Below the pieces are notes generated by a model, which saw only the letters and a list, made by a program, of their open reading frames with translations, was not told the origin of the DNA and did no database searches. Of a stretch of DNA of 64,000 bases, positions 45,242 to 54,341 are shown one piece after another. Within the stretch, counting starts at the first letter, position 1; each line of letters starts with the position of its first letter. The translations under genes and the position numbers were made by a program. This stretch comes from CAVRQM01 sp963732775 (GTDB lineage: Bacteria; Pseudomonadota; Alphaproteobacteria; Acetobacterales; Acetobacteraceae), in NCBI GenBank assembly GCA_963732775.1, contig CAVTAR010000002.1, positions 1-64,000 on the forward strand. The letters are read 5' to 3'.

Positions 45242-45418
45242 ATGCACCACCTGATCCTCTGGGTCGCGACCTTCCTCAAGTCCGATCGCCGCGCCGTGAC
45301 CGCGCTTGAGTATGGCCTGATCGCGGCACTGATCGCCGTCGTCATCATCACCGGCGTCACCACCATCGGCACCAATCTCGCCGCCAAGTTCGGCCTCGTG
45401 GCGACCGCGACCCAGTGA
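45242..45418 (+). CDS. flp2: Flp/Fap-type pilin, copy 2
   Basis: 58 residues, nearly identical to copy 1 over the hydrophobic core, with changes in the leader (HHLILW, KSDRRAVT) and the tail (AAKFGLVATATQ). The same aaggagctgccttcg leader precedes the ATG. It is too short to be seen by a long-ORF search. It is probably made from the same transcript as copy 1 and may be co-assembled or act as a minor subunit. Confidence 0.93.
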   Translation: MHHLILWVATFLKSDRRAVTALEYGLIAALIAVVIITGVTTIGTNLAAKFGLVATATQ

Positions 45419-45481
45419 TCGCGCGGGGGCAGGCCGGAACGGGGCGACCGGGTCCGTGCGTGGGCGGCGGACGCGGGCGCG

Positions 45482-45982
45482 ATGACCGCGCTCGTCCTGG
45501 CCTGCACCATTGCGGTCGGCGTCGTCCTGCTGCTGGCGTCGCTGCACGACATCTCGGTGCGTACCGTGCCCAACACGCTGGCGCTGGCGCTGGCGGCGCT
45601 CGGGCTGGTCATGGCCTCCGTGCAGCATCGCCTGCCGGGGTCGTGCCTGGTGGCGCTGCTGGTGCTGGTGCTGGCCGGGCTCGCCACCGCGCGCGGGATG
45701 ATCGGCGGCGGCGACGCGAAGCTGCTTGCCGCCAGCGCGCTGGTGCTGGCGCCGTGGCAGGTGCCGGCGGCCCTGCTCGCGACCGCGCTGGCCGGCGGAC
45801 TGCTGGCATTGCCGTACCTGCCCGGGCGGAAACTGTTCCGCCGGCCGCCGCCCGGCCGTCCGGTCGGCACGCTGGCACGCCTGCTCCGCTGCGAGCGCTG
45901 GCGGCTGTCACGGCGCGGGCCGCTGCCCTATGCGGTCGCCATCGCGGCCGGCACCCTCTTCGTCCTCCTGCACAGGGGCTGA
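45482..45982 (+). CDS. cpaA: Prepilin peptidase CpaA/TadV
   Basis: Inner-membrane aspartic protease that cleaves Flp prepilin. 166 residues with several membrane segments. Catalytic aspartates are seen in LHDISVRTVPN (first Asp, followed by the PN pair) and MIGGGDAKLL (GGGD motif). It lies in the Tad order flp-cpaA-cpaB, with 63 bases after flp2. Confidence 0.92.
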   Translation: MTALVLACTIAVGVVLLLASLHDISVRTVPNTLALALAALGLVMASVQHRLPGSCLVALLVLVLAGLATARGMIGGGDAKLLAASALVLAPWQVPAALLATALAGGLLALPYLPGRKLFRRPPPGRPVGTLARLLRCERWRLSRRGPLPYAVAIAAGTLFVLLHRG

Positions 45983-45988
45983 CCCGCC

Positions 45989-47023
45989 ATGCTGCGATTC
46001 GTCGTCTTCGGCGTCATGGGCCTGCTGCTCGCCGGTGTCGGCACTATCGCCTATATCGGCCTGCAGCCGCCGCCCGAGGTCGCCGCGGCGCCGCACCGGC
46101 AGGTCGCCATCCTGGTCGCGGCGGGAGCGCTTCGCGCCGGCGCGCTGCTGCAGCCGGCCGACCTCGCCACGCGGCAGGTGGACGCGACCGCACAGCCGGC
46201 TGGCGCCCACCCCGACAATGCCGACGAGCGCCGGCTGCTGACTGGCGGCATGGTGCGCCGCAGCCTCAGCGAGGCCGAGCCGATCCTCAGCGACGACGTG
46301 TTGCGCCCCGGCGACCGCGGGTTCCTCGCGGCCGTTCTGGCCCCGGGTTCGCGCGCGGTCTCGGTCGCGGTCGACGCGGTCTCGGGCACCGCCGGCCTGA
46401 TCTGGCCCGGCGACCGGGTCGACGTGATCCTGACGCAGACGCTGGACCAGCCCGACCTCGGCCCGGGCCGCCGGGTCGCCGGCGAGACGGTGCTGGACGA
46501 CGCGCGGGTGATCGCGGTCGACCAGCAGCTCGTGCAGGGCGGCCAGGCGGGCGGGCTGCTCGATCAGCACGGGGCACCTTCGTCGCGCACCATCACGCTG
46601 GAGGTCGATCCGCGCGACGCGGCGCGCATCGCGGTCGCGACCCGATTGGGGAAGCTGCAGGTGGTCCTGCGCGCCGCCCAGCCAGCCGCCCAGCCCGGCG
46701 CCGGCTTACCCGCGCCGCAGCGCCGCACCGTGACGGCTGCGTCGGACCGCGGCTTTCCGTCGCGCCTGATCGCCACCGCGGGTGCCGCGACCCTGCCGCG
46801 GCCGCCGGCCACCGTTCCGGCCCTCGTTCCGGCCCTCGTTCCGGGCACCGGTCCGGGCACCGTTCCGGGCCTGGCCACGCCCGCGGCGGCGCCCGAGGCG
46901 CTGGGGCCGCCGGTGTGGGGCGGCGACGTGTCCCAGGCGCTCGGCGACGGCGCCGCCCCGCAGCGCAACCTGGAAGTCCGCCTCTACCAGGGCACGCGCA
47001 AGGCCGAGGCTTACCACTTCTAA
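45989..47023 (+). CDS. cpaB: Flp pilus assembly protein CpaB (RcpC)
   Basis: Periplasmic/outer-membrane assembly factor of 344 residues with an N-terminal membrane anchor (VVFGVMGLLLAGVGTIAYIG). The SAF-like domain is recognisable (ILVAAGALRAGALLQPADL, and LAAVLAPGSRAVSVAVDAVSG, WPGDRVDVILT). The last third includes a repetitive Pro/Val/Gly linker encoded by a minisatellite at 46812-46872. The start (ATG 45989) is six bases after cpaA. Confidence 0.9.
   Translation: MLRFVVFGVMGLLLAGVGTIAYIGLQPPPEVAAAPHRQVAILVAAGALRAGALLQPADLATRQVDATAQPAGAHPDNADERRLLTGGMVRRSLSEAEPILSDDVLRPGDRGFLAAVLAPGSRAVSVAVDAVSGTAGLIWPGDRVDVILTQTLDQPDLGPGRRVAGETVLDDARVIAVDQQLVQGGQAGGLLDQHGAPSSRTITLEVDPRDAARIAVATRLGKLQVVLRAAQPAAQPGAGLPAPQRRTVTAASDRGFPSRLIATAGAATLPRPPATVPALVPALVPGTGPGTVPGLATPAAAPEALGPPVWGGDVSQALGDGAAPQRNLEVRLYQGTRKAEAYHF
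46812..46872 (+). repeat. Minisatellite in cpaB
   Basis: Units of ccggccctcgtt and ccgggcaccgtt repeat about five times and encode VPALVPALVPGTGPG. Unit length is a multiple of three, so copy number can change without a frameshift. Confidence 0.75.
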
Positions 47024-47081
47024 ACCTTTCGGTGGTGGACTGAGGGCGTTGCGAAAATCGCATGAGCGAGGTGCCCTCACC

Positions 47082-48572
47082 GTGCCAGAACCAAATCGTT
47101 CCCGCCGAGCGCTGCTGGCGATGCTGACGGCATTCATCGGCTGCACGACCCATCCCGGCGTCGTGTCGGCCCAGGAGGCGGCCTTGCAAGCCGCCGTCGC
47201 CCAGCCGCTCGACCCGGCCGCGTCCGCGGTCGCCGCGGCACCGCCCGCGTCGCCGCCAGCGTCCGCCACCGCGTTTCCCAAGCCGCTCGCACGCATGGCG
47301 TTCACGCTGAACGTCGGCGCCGGGCGCGTCGTGACGCTGCAACGACCCGCCACCAGCCTGTTCGCCGCCGACCCGAAGGTCGCCGAGGTACGGCCCGCCA
47401 GTCCCACGAGCCTGTTCGTGTTCGGCGTCAATCCCGGCCGCACCACCATCGCCGCCCTCGGCGAAGCGGGCGAGCCGGTGGCCGAGATCGACCTCACCGT
47501 CCATCCCTCGTCGTTCGGCTCGTCCGAAGTGGCGGGCCTGGTGCGCGGCGGCGTGCAGACGCCCGGCGTCAGCGTGCAGGCCACGCCGGGCGGCTACCGC
47601 GTCACCGGCCACGCGCGCACGCCGGCCGATGCCCAGCAGGTGCTGTCGAACCTGCGGCCGTACCTCGCGCCGGGCCAGACCATCGACAACCGGCTCGCGG
47701 TCGACACGCCGCTCACCGTCAACCTGCGCGTCCGCGTGGTCGAGGTGCAGCGCACCGTCATCCGCCAGCTCGGCATCAACTGGAGCGCCGCGTTCCGCGC
47801 CGGGGAGGCGGTGTTCGGCCTCAGCGAGATCAATCGGCTGGTCGATGCGACCAATCTGCCCGACCAGGTGTTCGGGCTGGCCAACGGCACCGACGGCGGG
47901 GTGAACGCGGTGATCGACGCGCTGGCGCAGGACCAGCTCGCGGTGATCCTGGCCGAGCCCAACCTCACCGCGCAGAGCGGCGAGACGGCGAGCTTCCTCG
48001 CCGGTGGCGAATACCCGATCCCGATCGCCCAGCAGAACAACACTATCACCATCGAATACAAGCAGTACGGCGTCTCGCTCGCCTTCGTGCCCACCGTGGT
48101 CTCGGCCCAGCGCATCAGCCTCAAGGTGCGCCCCGAGGTGAGCGAGCTGACCACGCAGGGGGCGGTGGCCATCTCCAACAACAATTTCACGCTCAACATC
48201 CCGGCCCTGAAGGTGCGGCGCGCGGAGACCACGGTGGAGCTGGGCAGCGGCCAGAGCTTCGCCATCGCCGGGCTGCTGTCGGACAACTCGACGCAGAACG
48301 CGCGCGGCCTGCCGCTGCTGGGTGAGCTGCCGGTGCTGGGCGCGCTGTTCAAGTCGACCGCGTTCCAGCGCGGCGAGACCGAGCTCGTGATCGTGGTCAC
48401 GCCCTATCTCGTGCGCGGCGTCGACGACCCCTCGCGCCTCGTGGTGCCGACCCGCGGACTGGCGCTGCCGACCGACCTCGACCGCATCCTCTACAACCGC
48501 CAGCGCGCGCGCGGCACGGCACGGCCCGCGCCGGTGCATATCCCGCTCGACGCCGGCTTCATCACGCCATGA
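47082..48572 (+). CDS. cpaC: Outer-membrane secretin CpaC (RcpA)
   Basis: Secretin channel for the Tad pilus, 496 residues. A cleavable signal (ALLAMLTAFIGC ... VVSAQ) is followed by an N-terminal BON-like/pilus-assembly domain (VVTLQRPATSLFAADPKVAEV) and the secretin domain (LAEPNLTAQSGETASFLAGG, RISLKVRPEVSELT, PLLGELPVLGALFKS, ELVIVVTPYLV). No ATG is in frame near the expected N-terminus; the GTG at 47082 is the best start. Its stop overlaps an ATG (ATGA). Confidence 0.92.
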   Translation: MPEPNRSRRALLAMLTAFIGCTTHPGVVSAQEAALQAAVAQPLDPAASAVAAAPPASPPASATAFPKPLARMAFTLNVGAGRVVTLQRPATSLFAADPKVAEVRPASPTSLFVFGVNPGRTTIAALGEAGEPVAEIDLTVHPSSFGSSEVAGLVRGGVQTPGVSVQATPGGYRVTGHARTPADAQQVLSNLRPYLAPGQTIDNRLAVDTPLTVNLRVRVVEVQRTVIRQLGINWSAAFRAGEAVFGLSEINRLVDATNLPDQVFGLANGTDGGVNAVIDALAQDQLAVILAEPNLTAQSGETASFLAGGEYPIPIAQQNNTITIEYKQYGVSLAFVPTVVSAQRISLKVRPEVSELTTQGAVAISNNNFTLNIPALKVRRAETTVELGSGQSFAIAGLLSDNSTQNARGLPLLGELPVLGALFKSTAFQRGETELVIVVTPYLVRGVDDPSRLVVPTRGLALPTDLDRILYNRQRARGTARPAPVHIPLDAGFITP

Positions 48573-48583
48573 GGAGTCCTGCC

Positions 48584-48949
48584 ATGCGCCCTGGCGTCGT
48601 GTCCCTGATCTGCCTGCCGCTGCTGGCGACGCTCGCCGACTGCGGCTCGACCGAACCCTACGCGAGGACCGGCGAGTGGCGGCCGCTCGGCGCCAACGCG
48701 GACAATCTGCGCGCCATGGTGGCCGACCCGCACGACCTGCTCTCCGGCCACGGCGCCGCCTCGTCGGACGGCGAACTGGCGGCGCTCGCGGTGGCGCGGC
48801 TGCGGGCCGACCAGGTCAGGCCGCTGCCGTACAGCGCCGTCACCGACATCAAGGTAAACGATGCCGGCAACGGTGCGCCAGCGCCGGCCGCCGGCGCCTC
48901 GCCTCCGGCTGCTGCGGCGACGCCGGCCGATGCCGGCAGCACCCAATGA
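48584..48949 (+). CDS. CpaD-like pilus lipoprotein, short
   Basis: 121-residue lipoprotein: signal with lipobox LADC, then EPYARTGEWRPLGANADNL and MVADPHDLLSGHG, a segment like the C-terminal part of CpaD, and a Pro/Ala-rich tail. It is shorter than typical CpaD (about 200-240 residues). The ATG at 48584 is preferred over that at 48569 because gaggag sits six bases before it. Its TGA overlaps the cpaE ATG. Position between the secretin and cpaE supports the assignment. Confidence 0.72.
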   Translation: MRPGVVSLICLPLLATLADCGSTEPYARTGEWRPLGANADNLRAMVADPHDLLSGHGAASSDGELAALAVARLRADQVRPLPYSAVTDIKVNDAGNGAPAPAAGASPPAAAATPADAGSTQ

Positions 48950-50175
48950 GCGCGGCATTGCGTCAGCCCGAGGCCGACCGCGCCGGTGACGGTGCCCGCG
49001 GCGCCCGCCCGCCGCTGCTGGCGTTCGCTGCCGATGCCGCGAGCGAGGCGGTGCTGCGCGACGCACTCGCCATCGACATCGCCGAGGGCGCCGAGGTGCG
49101 CCGCGGCACGCTGGCCGAGGCGGCGCGGATCCTGCAGCGCACGGCCTCCCCGCGCGTGCTGCTGGTCGACATCAGCGGCAGCGACCAGCCGCTGAGCGAG
49201 CTGGGCGAGCTGGCGCAACTGGTCGAGCCGGACGTGCGCGTGCTGGCGATCGGCGATCGCCAGGACCTCGCGCTGTATCGCGGCCTGACGCACGGATTGG
49301 GCGTGCTCGACTACCTGTTCAAGCCGCTGACCCGCGAGATGGTGACCCAGCACTTCGCGCCGCTGATCGCGCGACAGATGCCGGGCCCGCGGCTGCTACG
49401 GGGCGGCCGCATCATCGCCGTGACCGGCGTGCACGGCGGCGTGGGTGCCAGCAGCATCGCCGCCAACCTCGCCTGGTACCTCGCCGAGCGGGCACGGCGA
49501 CCCACCGTGCTGCTGGACGGAGACCTGTACGGCGGGGCGGCGGCGATGCTGCTGTCGGCCAAGCCGAGCCCCGGGCTGCGGGTCGCCCTGGAGAAGCCGG
49601 ACCGCGTCGACGAGCTGTTCATCGACCGCACCGCGCAGACCGTGGGCGAGCGGCTGCACGTGCTGTCGGGCGAGGGCGGCCTGGCCGAGGCGCCGAGCAT
49701 CGCGCCCGAGGCGCTGTCGCGGCTGCTGGAGGTGCTGCGCCGTCGCTTCAACTTCGTCGTCTGCGACGCGCCGTGGCCGGGCAGCGCCATCGGCCGCGAG
49801 CTGGTCGAGGCGGCGCACCAGCGGGTGCTCGTCACCGTCCCCACCGTCGCCGGGGCCCGCGACGCGCTACGCTATCTCGCCTTGCCGCAGCCGCAGGTCG
49901 CGGGCGGCCCGCCGCTCGTGGTGCTGAACCAGTCGGGGCTGCCCGGCGCGCTCGACGTCGCGCGGTTCACCAAGGCGGTCGGCCGCGAGCCGGACCTGGT
50001 GATCCCGCACTTGCACGGGGCGTTGCGCGGCGCGGCGAACCTTGGCGAGCCGGCCGTCATCGGCAATGCGCGGTTCCGCACCGCCATCGAGCGGCTCGCC
50101 TTCCGCGCCGGCTCGATCGGCGTGGAGCGCGCGCCGCGTCGCGGCATCTTGGGCAGGCTGGGGAGCAAGCAATGA
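48946..50175 (+). CDS. cpaE: Pilus assembly ATPase-like protein CpaE (TadZ)
   Basis: Localisation factor for the Tad machine, 409 residues. Residues ~25-145 form a receiver-like domain (VLLVDISGSDQPL, LDYLFKPLTREM). The MinD/ParA-like ATPase follows with a deviant Walker A (VHGGVGASSIAANLAW) and TVLLDGDLYGG, FVVCDAPW. The signature lysine of MinD is absent, as in several TadZ proteins. ATG at 48946. Confidence 0.93.
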   Translation: MSAALRQPEADRAGDGARGARPPLLAFAADAASEAVLRDALAIDIAEGAEVRRGTLAEAARILQRTASPRVLLVDISGSDQPLSELGELAQLVEPDVRVLAIGDRQDLALYRGLTHGLGVLDYLFKPLTREMVTQHFAPLIARQMPGPRLLRGGRIIAVTGVHGGVGASSIAANLAWYLAERARRPTVLLDGDLYGGAAAMLLSAKPSPGLRVALEKPDRVDELFIDRTAQTVGERLHVLSGEGGLAEAPSIAPEALSRLLEVLRRRFNFVVCDAPWPGSAIGRELVEAAHQRVLVTVPTVAGARDALRYLALPQPQVAGGPPLVVLNQSGLPGALDVARFTKAVGREPDLVIPHLHGALRGAANLGEPAVIGNARFRTAIERLAFRAGSIGVERAPRRGILGRLGSKQ

Positions 50176-51617
50176 GCGGTGCGAGCGCGGACGTCATGAT
50201 CAACGAGCGCCCGAGCTTCGGTGAACGTCCGGTGTTCGGCCGTCGCGACGGCGAGGTCCCGCTGCCATCCCGCCGCGCTGATGCGTCATCGCGGACGCCG
50301 GCCGCGGCGCCCGTGCCGGCGGACGCGGCCGCCGCCACGCCGCAGGGCGACGGCGTCCCGGTGACCCAGGAACTGCGCACGCTCTGCCTCGCCCGCCTCG
50401 ACCCCAGCACCGTGGCCAGCATGACGCCGGAGCGGCTTGCCGTCGAGGTGGAGCGGCTGGTCGCCGACATCGCCACCGAGCAGCGCATCCAGCTCAATGC
50501 ACGCGAACAGCGCCGCCTGTCGCTCGACCTGGTCGACGACATGCTGGGCCTCGGTCCGCTGGAGCCGCTGCTGGAGGACGAGGCCGTCACCGACATCATG
50601 GTGAACGGCCCGGACCGCATCTTCGTCGAGCGGCGCGGCAAGGTCACGCAGACCCAGGTGCGGTTCCGCGACACCCAGCATCTGTCCACCATCTCGCAGC
50701 GGGTCGCGGCCCGCATCGGGCGGCGCGTCGACGAGAGCAGCCCGATGGTCGATGCGCGCCTCGCCGACGGCAGCCGCGTCAACATCATCTTCCCGCCGCT
50801 GGCGCTGGACGGCCCGTGCCTCTCGATCCGCAAGTTCGCCCGCCGGCAGATCGACTTCGCGCGGCTGGTGAGCTTCGGATCGCTGTCGGCCCTGCTCGCC
50901 CGCGTGCTGGAGATCATGGGCCGCGCGCGGCTCAACGTCATCATCTCGGGCGGCACCGGCTCCGGCAAGACCACGCTGCTGAACGCGATGTCGCGCATGA
51001 TCGACCATGGCGAGCGCGTCATCACCATCGAGGACGCGGCGGAGCTGCAGCTGCAGCAGCCGCACGTGGTCCGGCTCGAGACGCGGCCGAACAACCTCGA
51101 GGGCCGTGGCGAGATCACCCAGCGCGACCTGATCCGCAACGCGCTGCGGATGCGCCCCGACCGCATCATCGTCGGCGAGGTGCGTGGCCCCGAGGCGTTC
51201 GACATGCTGCAGGCGATGAACACCGGCCACGACGGCAGCATGTCCACCGTGCACGCCAACAACACCCGCGACGCACTGACCCGCATCGAGAACATGGTGC
51301 AGATGGGCAACATGGGCCTGCCGTCGCGCGCCATCCGCGCGCAGATCCTGAGCGCCGTCGACGTGATTGTCCAGGTCGGACGCCAGCGCGACGGCGGCCG
51401 GCGGGTGATGCAGGTGACCGAACTGGTCGGGCTGGAGGGCGAGGTGATGACGATGCACGACATCTTCGCCTTCGCCCACGAGGGCGAGGACGAGGACGGC
51501 CGCCTGCTCGGCCGCTGGCGAGCATCGCGCGCGGTGCCGAGCTTCCATGAGCGGCTGCGCTATTTCGCGCTCGACCGCGCCTGGGAAGCGGCGATGGACG
51601 AGGCGATGCAGGGATGA
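50172..51617 (+). CDS. cpaF: Pilus assembly/secretion ATPase CpaF (TadA)
   Basis: Hexameric motor ATPase that powers pilus extension, 481 residues. Motifs: Walker A SGGTGSGKTTLLNAM, Asp box ITIEDAAELQL, Walker B MRPDRIIVGEVRGPE and His box MNTGHDGSMSTVHANN. N-terminal helical region (LEPLLEDEAVTDIMVNGPD). The ATG at 50172 overlaps the cpaE stop. Confidence 0.96.
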   Translation: MSGASADVMINERPSFGERPVFGRRDGEVPLPSRRADASSRTPAAAPVPADAAAATPQGDGVPVTQELRTLCLARLDPSTVASMTPERLAVEVERLVADIATEQRIQLNAREQRRLSLDLVDDMLGLGPLEPLLEDEAVTDIMVNGPDRIFVERRGKVTQTQVRFRDTQHLSTISQRVAARIGRRVDESSPMVDARLADGSRVNIIFPPLALDGPCLSIRKFARRQIDFARLVSFGSLSALLARVLEIMGRARLNVIISGGTGSGKTTLLNAMSRMIDHGERVITIEDAAELQLQQPHVVRLETRPNNLEGRGEITQRDLIRNALRMRPDRIIVGEVRGPEAFDMLQAMNTGHDGSMSTVHANNTRDALTRIENMVQMGNMGLPSRAIRAQILSAVDVIVQVGRQRDGGRRVMQVTELVGLEGEVMTMHDIFAFAHEGEDEDGRLLGRWRASRAVPSFHERLRYFALDRAWEAAMDEAMQG

Positions 51618-52573
51618 CGCCGCGGCTCTGGCTGCTGCTCGGCCTCGGCGTGCTGCTGGCGTGCGGCGCCGGAGCCGTGGTCCTGCTCGCGGCCGATGCG
51701 CGCCAGCGAAGGCTCGCCCGCCGCATCGCCGAGCGCGTAACCCCGCTGGCGCCGGCGCGAACGCCGACCCGTGCCGCGGCCGAGCGCGGCCAGCTCACGA
51801 CGGTCATTGCCGATCTGTCGCGGCGCCTCGCGCGCCTCTGCGGTTTCCGCGCTGAGCGGCGTGACGCGTATCCCTGGCGGGCGCCCATCCTGCTGCTGCT
51901 GCCGCTGCTGCCCGCCTTGCTGCTGGAACGGCTGGTCGACCGGCTGCTGGGGATGAGCCTCGCACCAGCGCTGCCGCTGTTCTGGTTCCTGTGCTGCCGG
52001 CTGCTGTTCGCACAATTGCACGCGCGTCATGCCAAGCAGCTCTACCGGCAGTTCCCGGACGTGCTGGCCATGATCGTGCGCTCGGTGCGCGCCGGCATCC
52101 CGCTGCACGAGGGCATGCGCGTCGTCGCGCGCGAGAGCCTGGAGCCGACGGCGCGGCAATTCGTGCGGGTGTGCGACCAGATGGCAATCGGCCTGCGGCT
52201 CGACGAGGCGCTGCGCGATGCGTCGCGGCGCACGGGGGTCGCCGAATACGGCTTCTTCACGGTGGCGCTGACGTTGCAGGCGCAGACCGGCGGCAGCCTC
52301 GCCGAGACGCTGGAAAACCTTGCCGAGGTGATCCGCAAGCGGGTCGCACTGCGGCTGCGCGCGGTGGCGCTGGCCAGCGAGGCACGCACCAGCGCCTACA
52401 TCCTGGCGGCCCTGCCGGTGGTCGCGGGCTCGGCGCTCGCGGCGCTCAACTACGACTACGTGCGCCCGCTGTTCGAGACGCCGGGTGGCCGGCACGTGCT
52501 GCTGACCGCGCTCGGCATGCTGGCGATGGCGGCCGTGACCATGCGCACCATGATCAAGAAGAGCCTCGCGTGA
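51614..52573 (+). CDS. tadB: Tad inner-membrane platform protein TadB
   Basis: GspF-like membrane protein of 319 residues. Hydrophobic segments are at both ends and the middle; the T2SSF domain shows YRQFPDVLAMIVRSVRAGIP, AIGLRLDEALRDASRRTG and FFTVALTLQAQTGGSLAETL. It overlaps cpaF and tadC by four bases each. Confidence 0.93.
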   Translation: MTPRLWLLLGLGVLLACGAGAVVLLAADARQRRLARRIAERVTPLAPARTPTRAAAERGQLTTVIADLSRRLARLCGFRAERRDAYPWRAPILLLLPLLPALLLERLVDRLLGMSLAPALPLFWFLCCRLLFAQLHARHAKQLYRQFPDVLAMIVRSVRAGIPLHEGMRVVARESLEPTARQFVRVCDQMAIGLRLDEALRDASRRTGVAEYGFFTVALTLQAQTGGSLAETLENLAEVIRKRVALRLRAVALASEARTSAYILAALPVVAGSALAALNYDYVRPLFETPGGRHVLLTALGMLAMAAVTMRTMIKKSLA

Positions 52574-53520
52574 GCACGCTGCCCGCCTCGGCGCTGTTTC
52601 CGCTGGCGGTCGCGGCCGTGCTGCTGGTCGGCCTGCTCGCCGCCATCGCCTGGGCGCCGCTGAAGCGCGACGGCCAGTTGCGCCGGCAGCTGGCGCAGGT
52701 GCGCGACGCCTACGGGCCGGCGGCGGCGGCCGCGGGGCCGAGCGGCCTGATGGCGCTGGTCGATGGCATCGCCGGCCCGCTCGGGCGCACGCTGACCCGC
52801 AGCGGCCTGCTCTCGGCCAAGACGCTGCGCACGCTGGAGAACACGCTCACCGCCGCCGGGCTGCGCGGCGCCGGCGCGCTGCCGGCGTTCGTGGGCGCAA
52901 AGGTCATGCTGCTGGCCGTGCTCGGCGGGCTGGGCTGGATGCTGGCGCATCGCCTGGGCCTCGTCGGTCTGTGGGCACGGCTGCTGCCGGCGGTGGGCGC
53001 CGTGCTCGGGCTGCTGCTGCCGGACCTCGTGCTGCGCGTGGTGCGCGGCCGCTACGTCGCCGCGGTGGAGCGCGCCATGCCCGACGCGCTCGACCTGCTG
53101 GTGATCTGTGCGGAGGCTGGGCTCGCGCTGGAGCAGGGCATGGAGAGGGTGGCACGCGAGATCGCCGCCACCAGCCCGCCCTGCGCGCTCGAGCTCAAGC
53201 TCACGCACGACGAGCTGCGCATCTTCGCCGACCGCCGCACCGCGCTGGTGAACCTTGGCCGGCGTACCGGGCTGGTCGGTCTGCAGCGTTTGGCCGGCAC
53301 GCTGGCGCAGGCGTTGCAATACGGCACCCCGCTGTCGCAGGCGCTGCGCTCGCTCGCGGGCGAACTGCGCGGCGAGGCGCTGACCCGCTTCGAGGCCCGC
53401 GCGGCCCGGCTGCCGGTGCTCATGACGTTGCCGATGATCCTGTTCATCCTGCCCTGCGTGTTCCTGGTCGTCGCCGGTCCGGCGCTGCTCGCCGTGCTCG
53501 AGACGCTTCGCCACCAGTGA
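52570..53520 (+). CDS. tadC: Tad inner-membrane platform protein TadC
   Basis: 316-residue partner of TadB with the T2SSF pattern RAMPDALDLLVICAEAGLAL, followed by LQRLAGTLAQALQYGTPLSQ and a final hydrophobic pair (MTLPMILFILPCVFLVVAGP). The GTG start at 52570 overlaps the tadB TGA (GTGA). Confidence 0.93.
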   Translation: MSTLPASALFPLAVAAVLLVGLLAAIAWAPLKRDGQLRRQLAQVRDAYGPAAAAAGPSGLMALVDGIAGPLGRTLTRSGLLSAKTLRTLENTLTAAGLRGAGALPAFVGAKVMLLAVLGGLGWMLAHRLGLVGLWARLLPAVGAVLGLLLPDLVLRVVRGRYVAAVERAMPDALDLLVICAEAGLALEQGMERVAREIAATSPPCALELKLTHDELRIFADRRTALVNLGRRTGLVGLQRLAGTLAQALQYGTPLSQALRSLAGELRGEALTRFEARAARLPVLMTLPMILFILPCVFLVVAGPALLAVLETLRHQ

Positions 53521-53548
53521 ACCCTCCCCGACCCGAAGGAGCACTCGT

Positions 53549-54331
53549 TTGTGTAACAAACCCAGTTCACGCGGCCCGCTCGTCCTGCTCGCTGCCGTCT
53601 GGCTCGCCGGCTGCGCCGGCACGGGAACTGATCGAGCGGCGGCAAGCGACACCCTGGGCCCACGTCTCGCCGACGCCATGCTGCAGGCGGGCGCCCCCGG
53701 GGCCGCGCTGCACGTGAGCGAGGCGATGCTGCAGCGCGACCCCGGCAATGCCGCGGCCCAATTGCGGCGTGGCCGGGCGTTGCTGGCGCTCGACCGCCCC
53801 GCCGAGGCCGCCCAGGCCTTCGCCGCCGCAAGTGCTCCTGCCGGCGGCGACGGCGCCGAGGCGCTGATCGGCCTGGCCCGTGCCCGCACCCGGGCCGGCG
53901 ACGCGGTGGCCGCCGAGGCGGCGTGGCGCGCAGCACTCGACCGCGCCGCCGCGGACCCACCCGCGTCGCGGGCGCGGCTGCAGGCCGGTCTCGCCATCGC
54001 GCTCGACCTGCAGGGTCGGCACGATGCCGCCCAGCCGCTCTATCGCACGGCGCTGGCGCAGACGCCCGACGACGCCGCGCTGCGCACCGACCTCGGCCTG
54101 TCGCTCGCGCTGTCGGGAGCTTCCGCAGAGGCGCTGCCGCTGCTTCGCGCCGCCTCCGACGCTGGCGCGCCGGGCAGCGCCGAGGCGTTGCGTACTCGGC
54201 ACAACCTGGCGGTCGGCCTGGCGCTGGCCGGCGACGAGGCGGGCGCCCGCGCGGTGCTCACGCTCGACCTAGGACCGGAGGAGACCACGGCGGCACTGAC
54301 CGGCCTGCGCCAGATGGCCTCGGCCCGGTGA
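53549..54331 (+). CDS. tadD: TPR lipoprotein TadD
   Basis: 260-residue lipoprotein with lipobox LAGC (about residue 22) and four or so TPR units (AQLRRGRALLALDRPAEAAQ, GRHDAAQPLYRTALAQTPDD). TadD acts in pilus assembly at the outer membrane. The start is TTG at 53549, with gaagga upstream. Confidence 0.87.
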   Translation: MCNKPSSRGPLVLLAAVWLAGCAGTGTDRAAASDTLGPRLADAMLQAGAPGAALHVSEAMLQRDPGNAAAQLRRGRALLALDRPAEAAQAFAAASAPAGGDGAEALIGLARARTRAGDAVAAEAAWRAALDRAAADPPASRARLQAGLAIALDLQGRHDAAQPLYRTALAQTPDDAALRTDLGLSLALSGASAEALPLLRAASDAGAPGSAEALRTRHNLAVGLALAGDEAGARAVLTLDLGPEETTAALTGLRQMASAR

Positions 54332-54341
54332 CCAGGGCGCC

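Noticed and set aside
46593..48539. Long minus-strand frame opposite cpaB and cpaC
   Set aside because: Antisense of clear Tad genes; no ribosome site and no family pattern.
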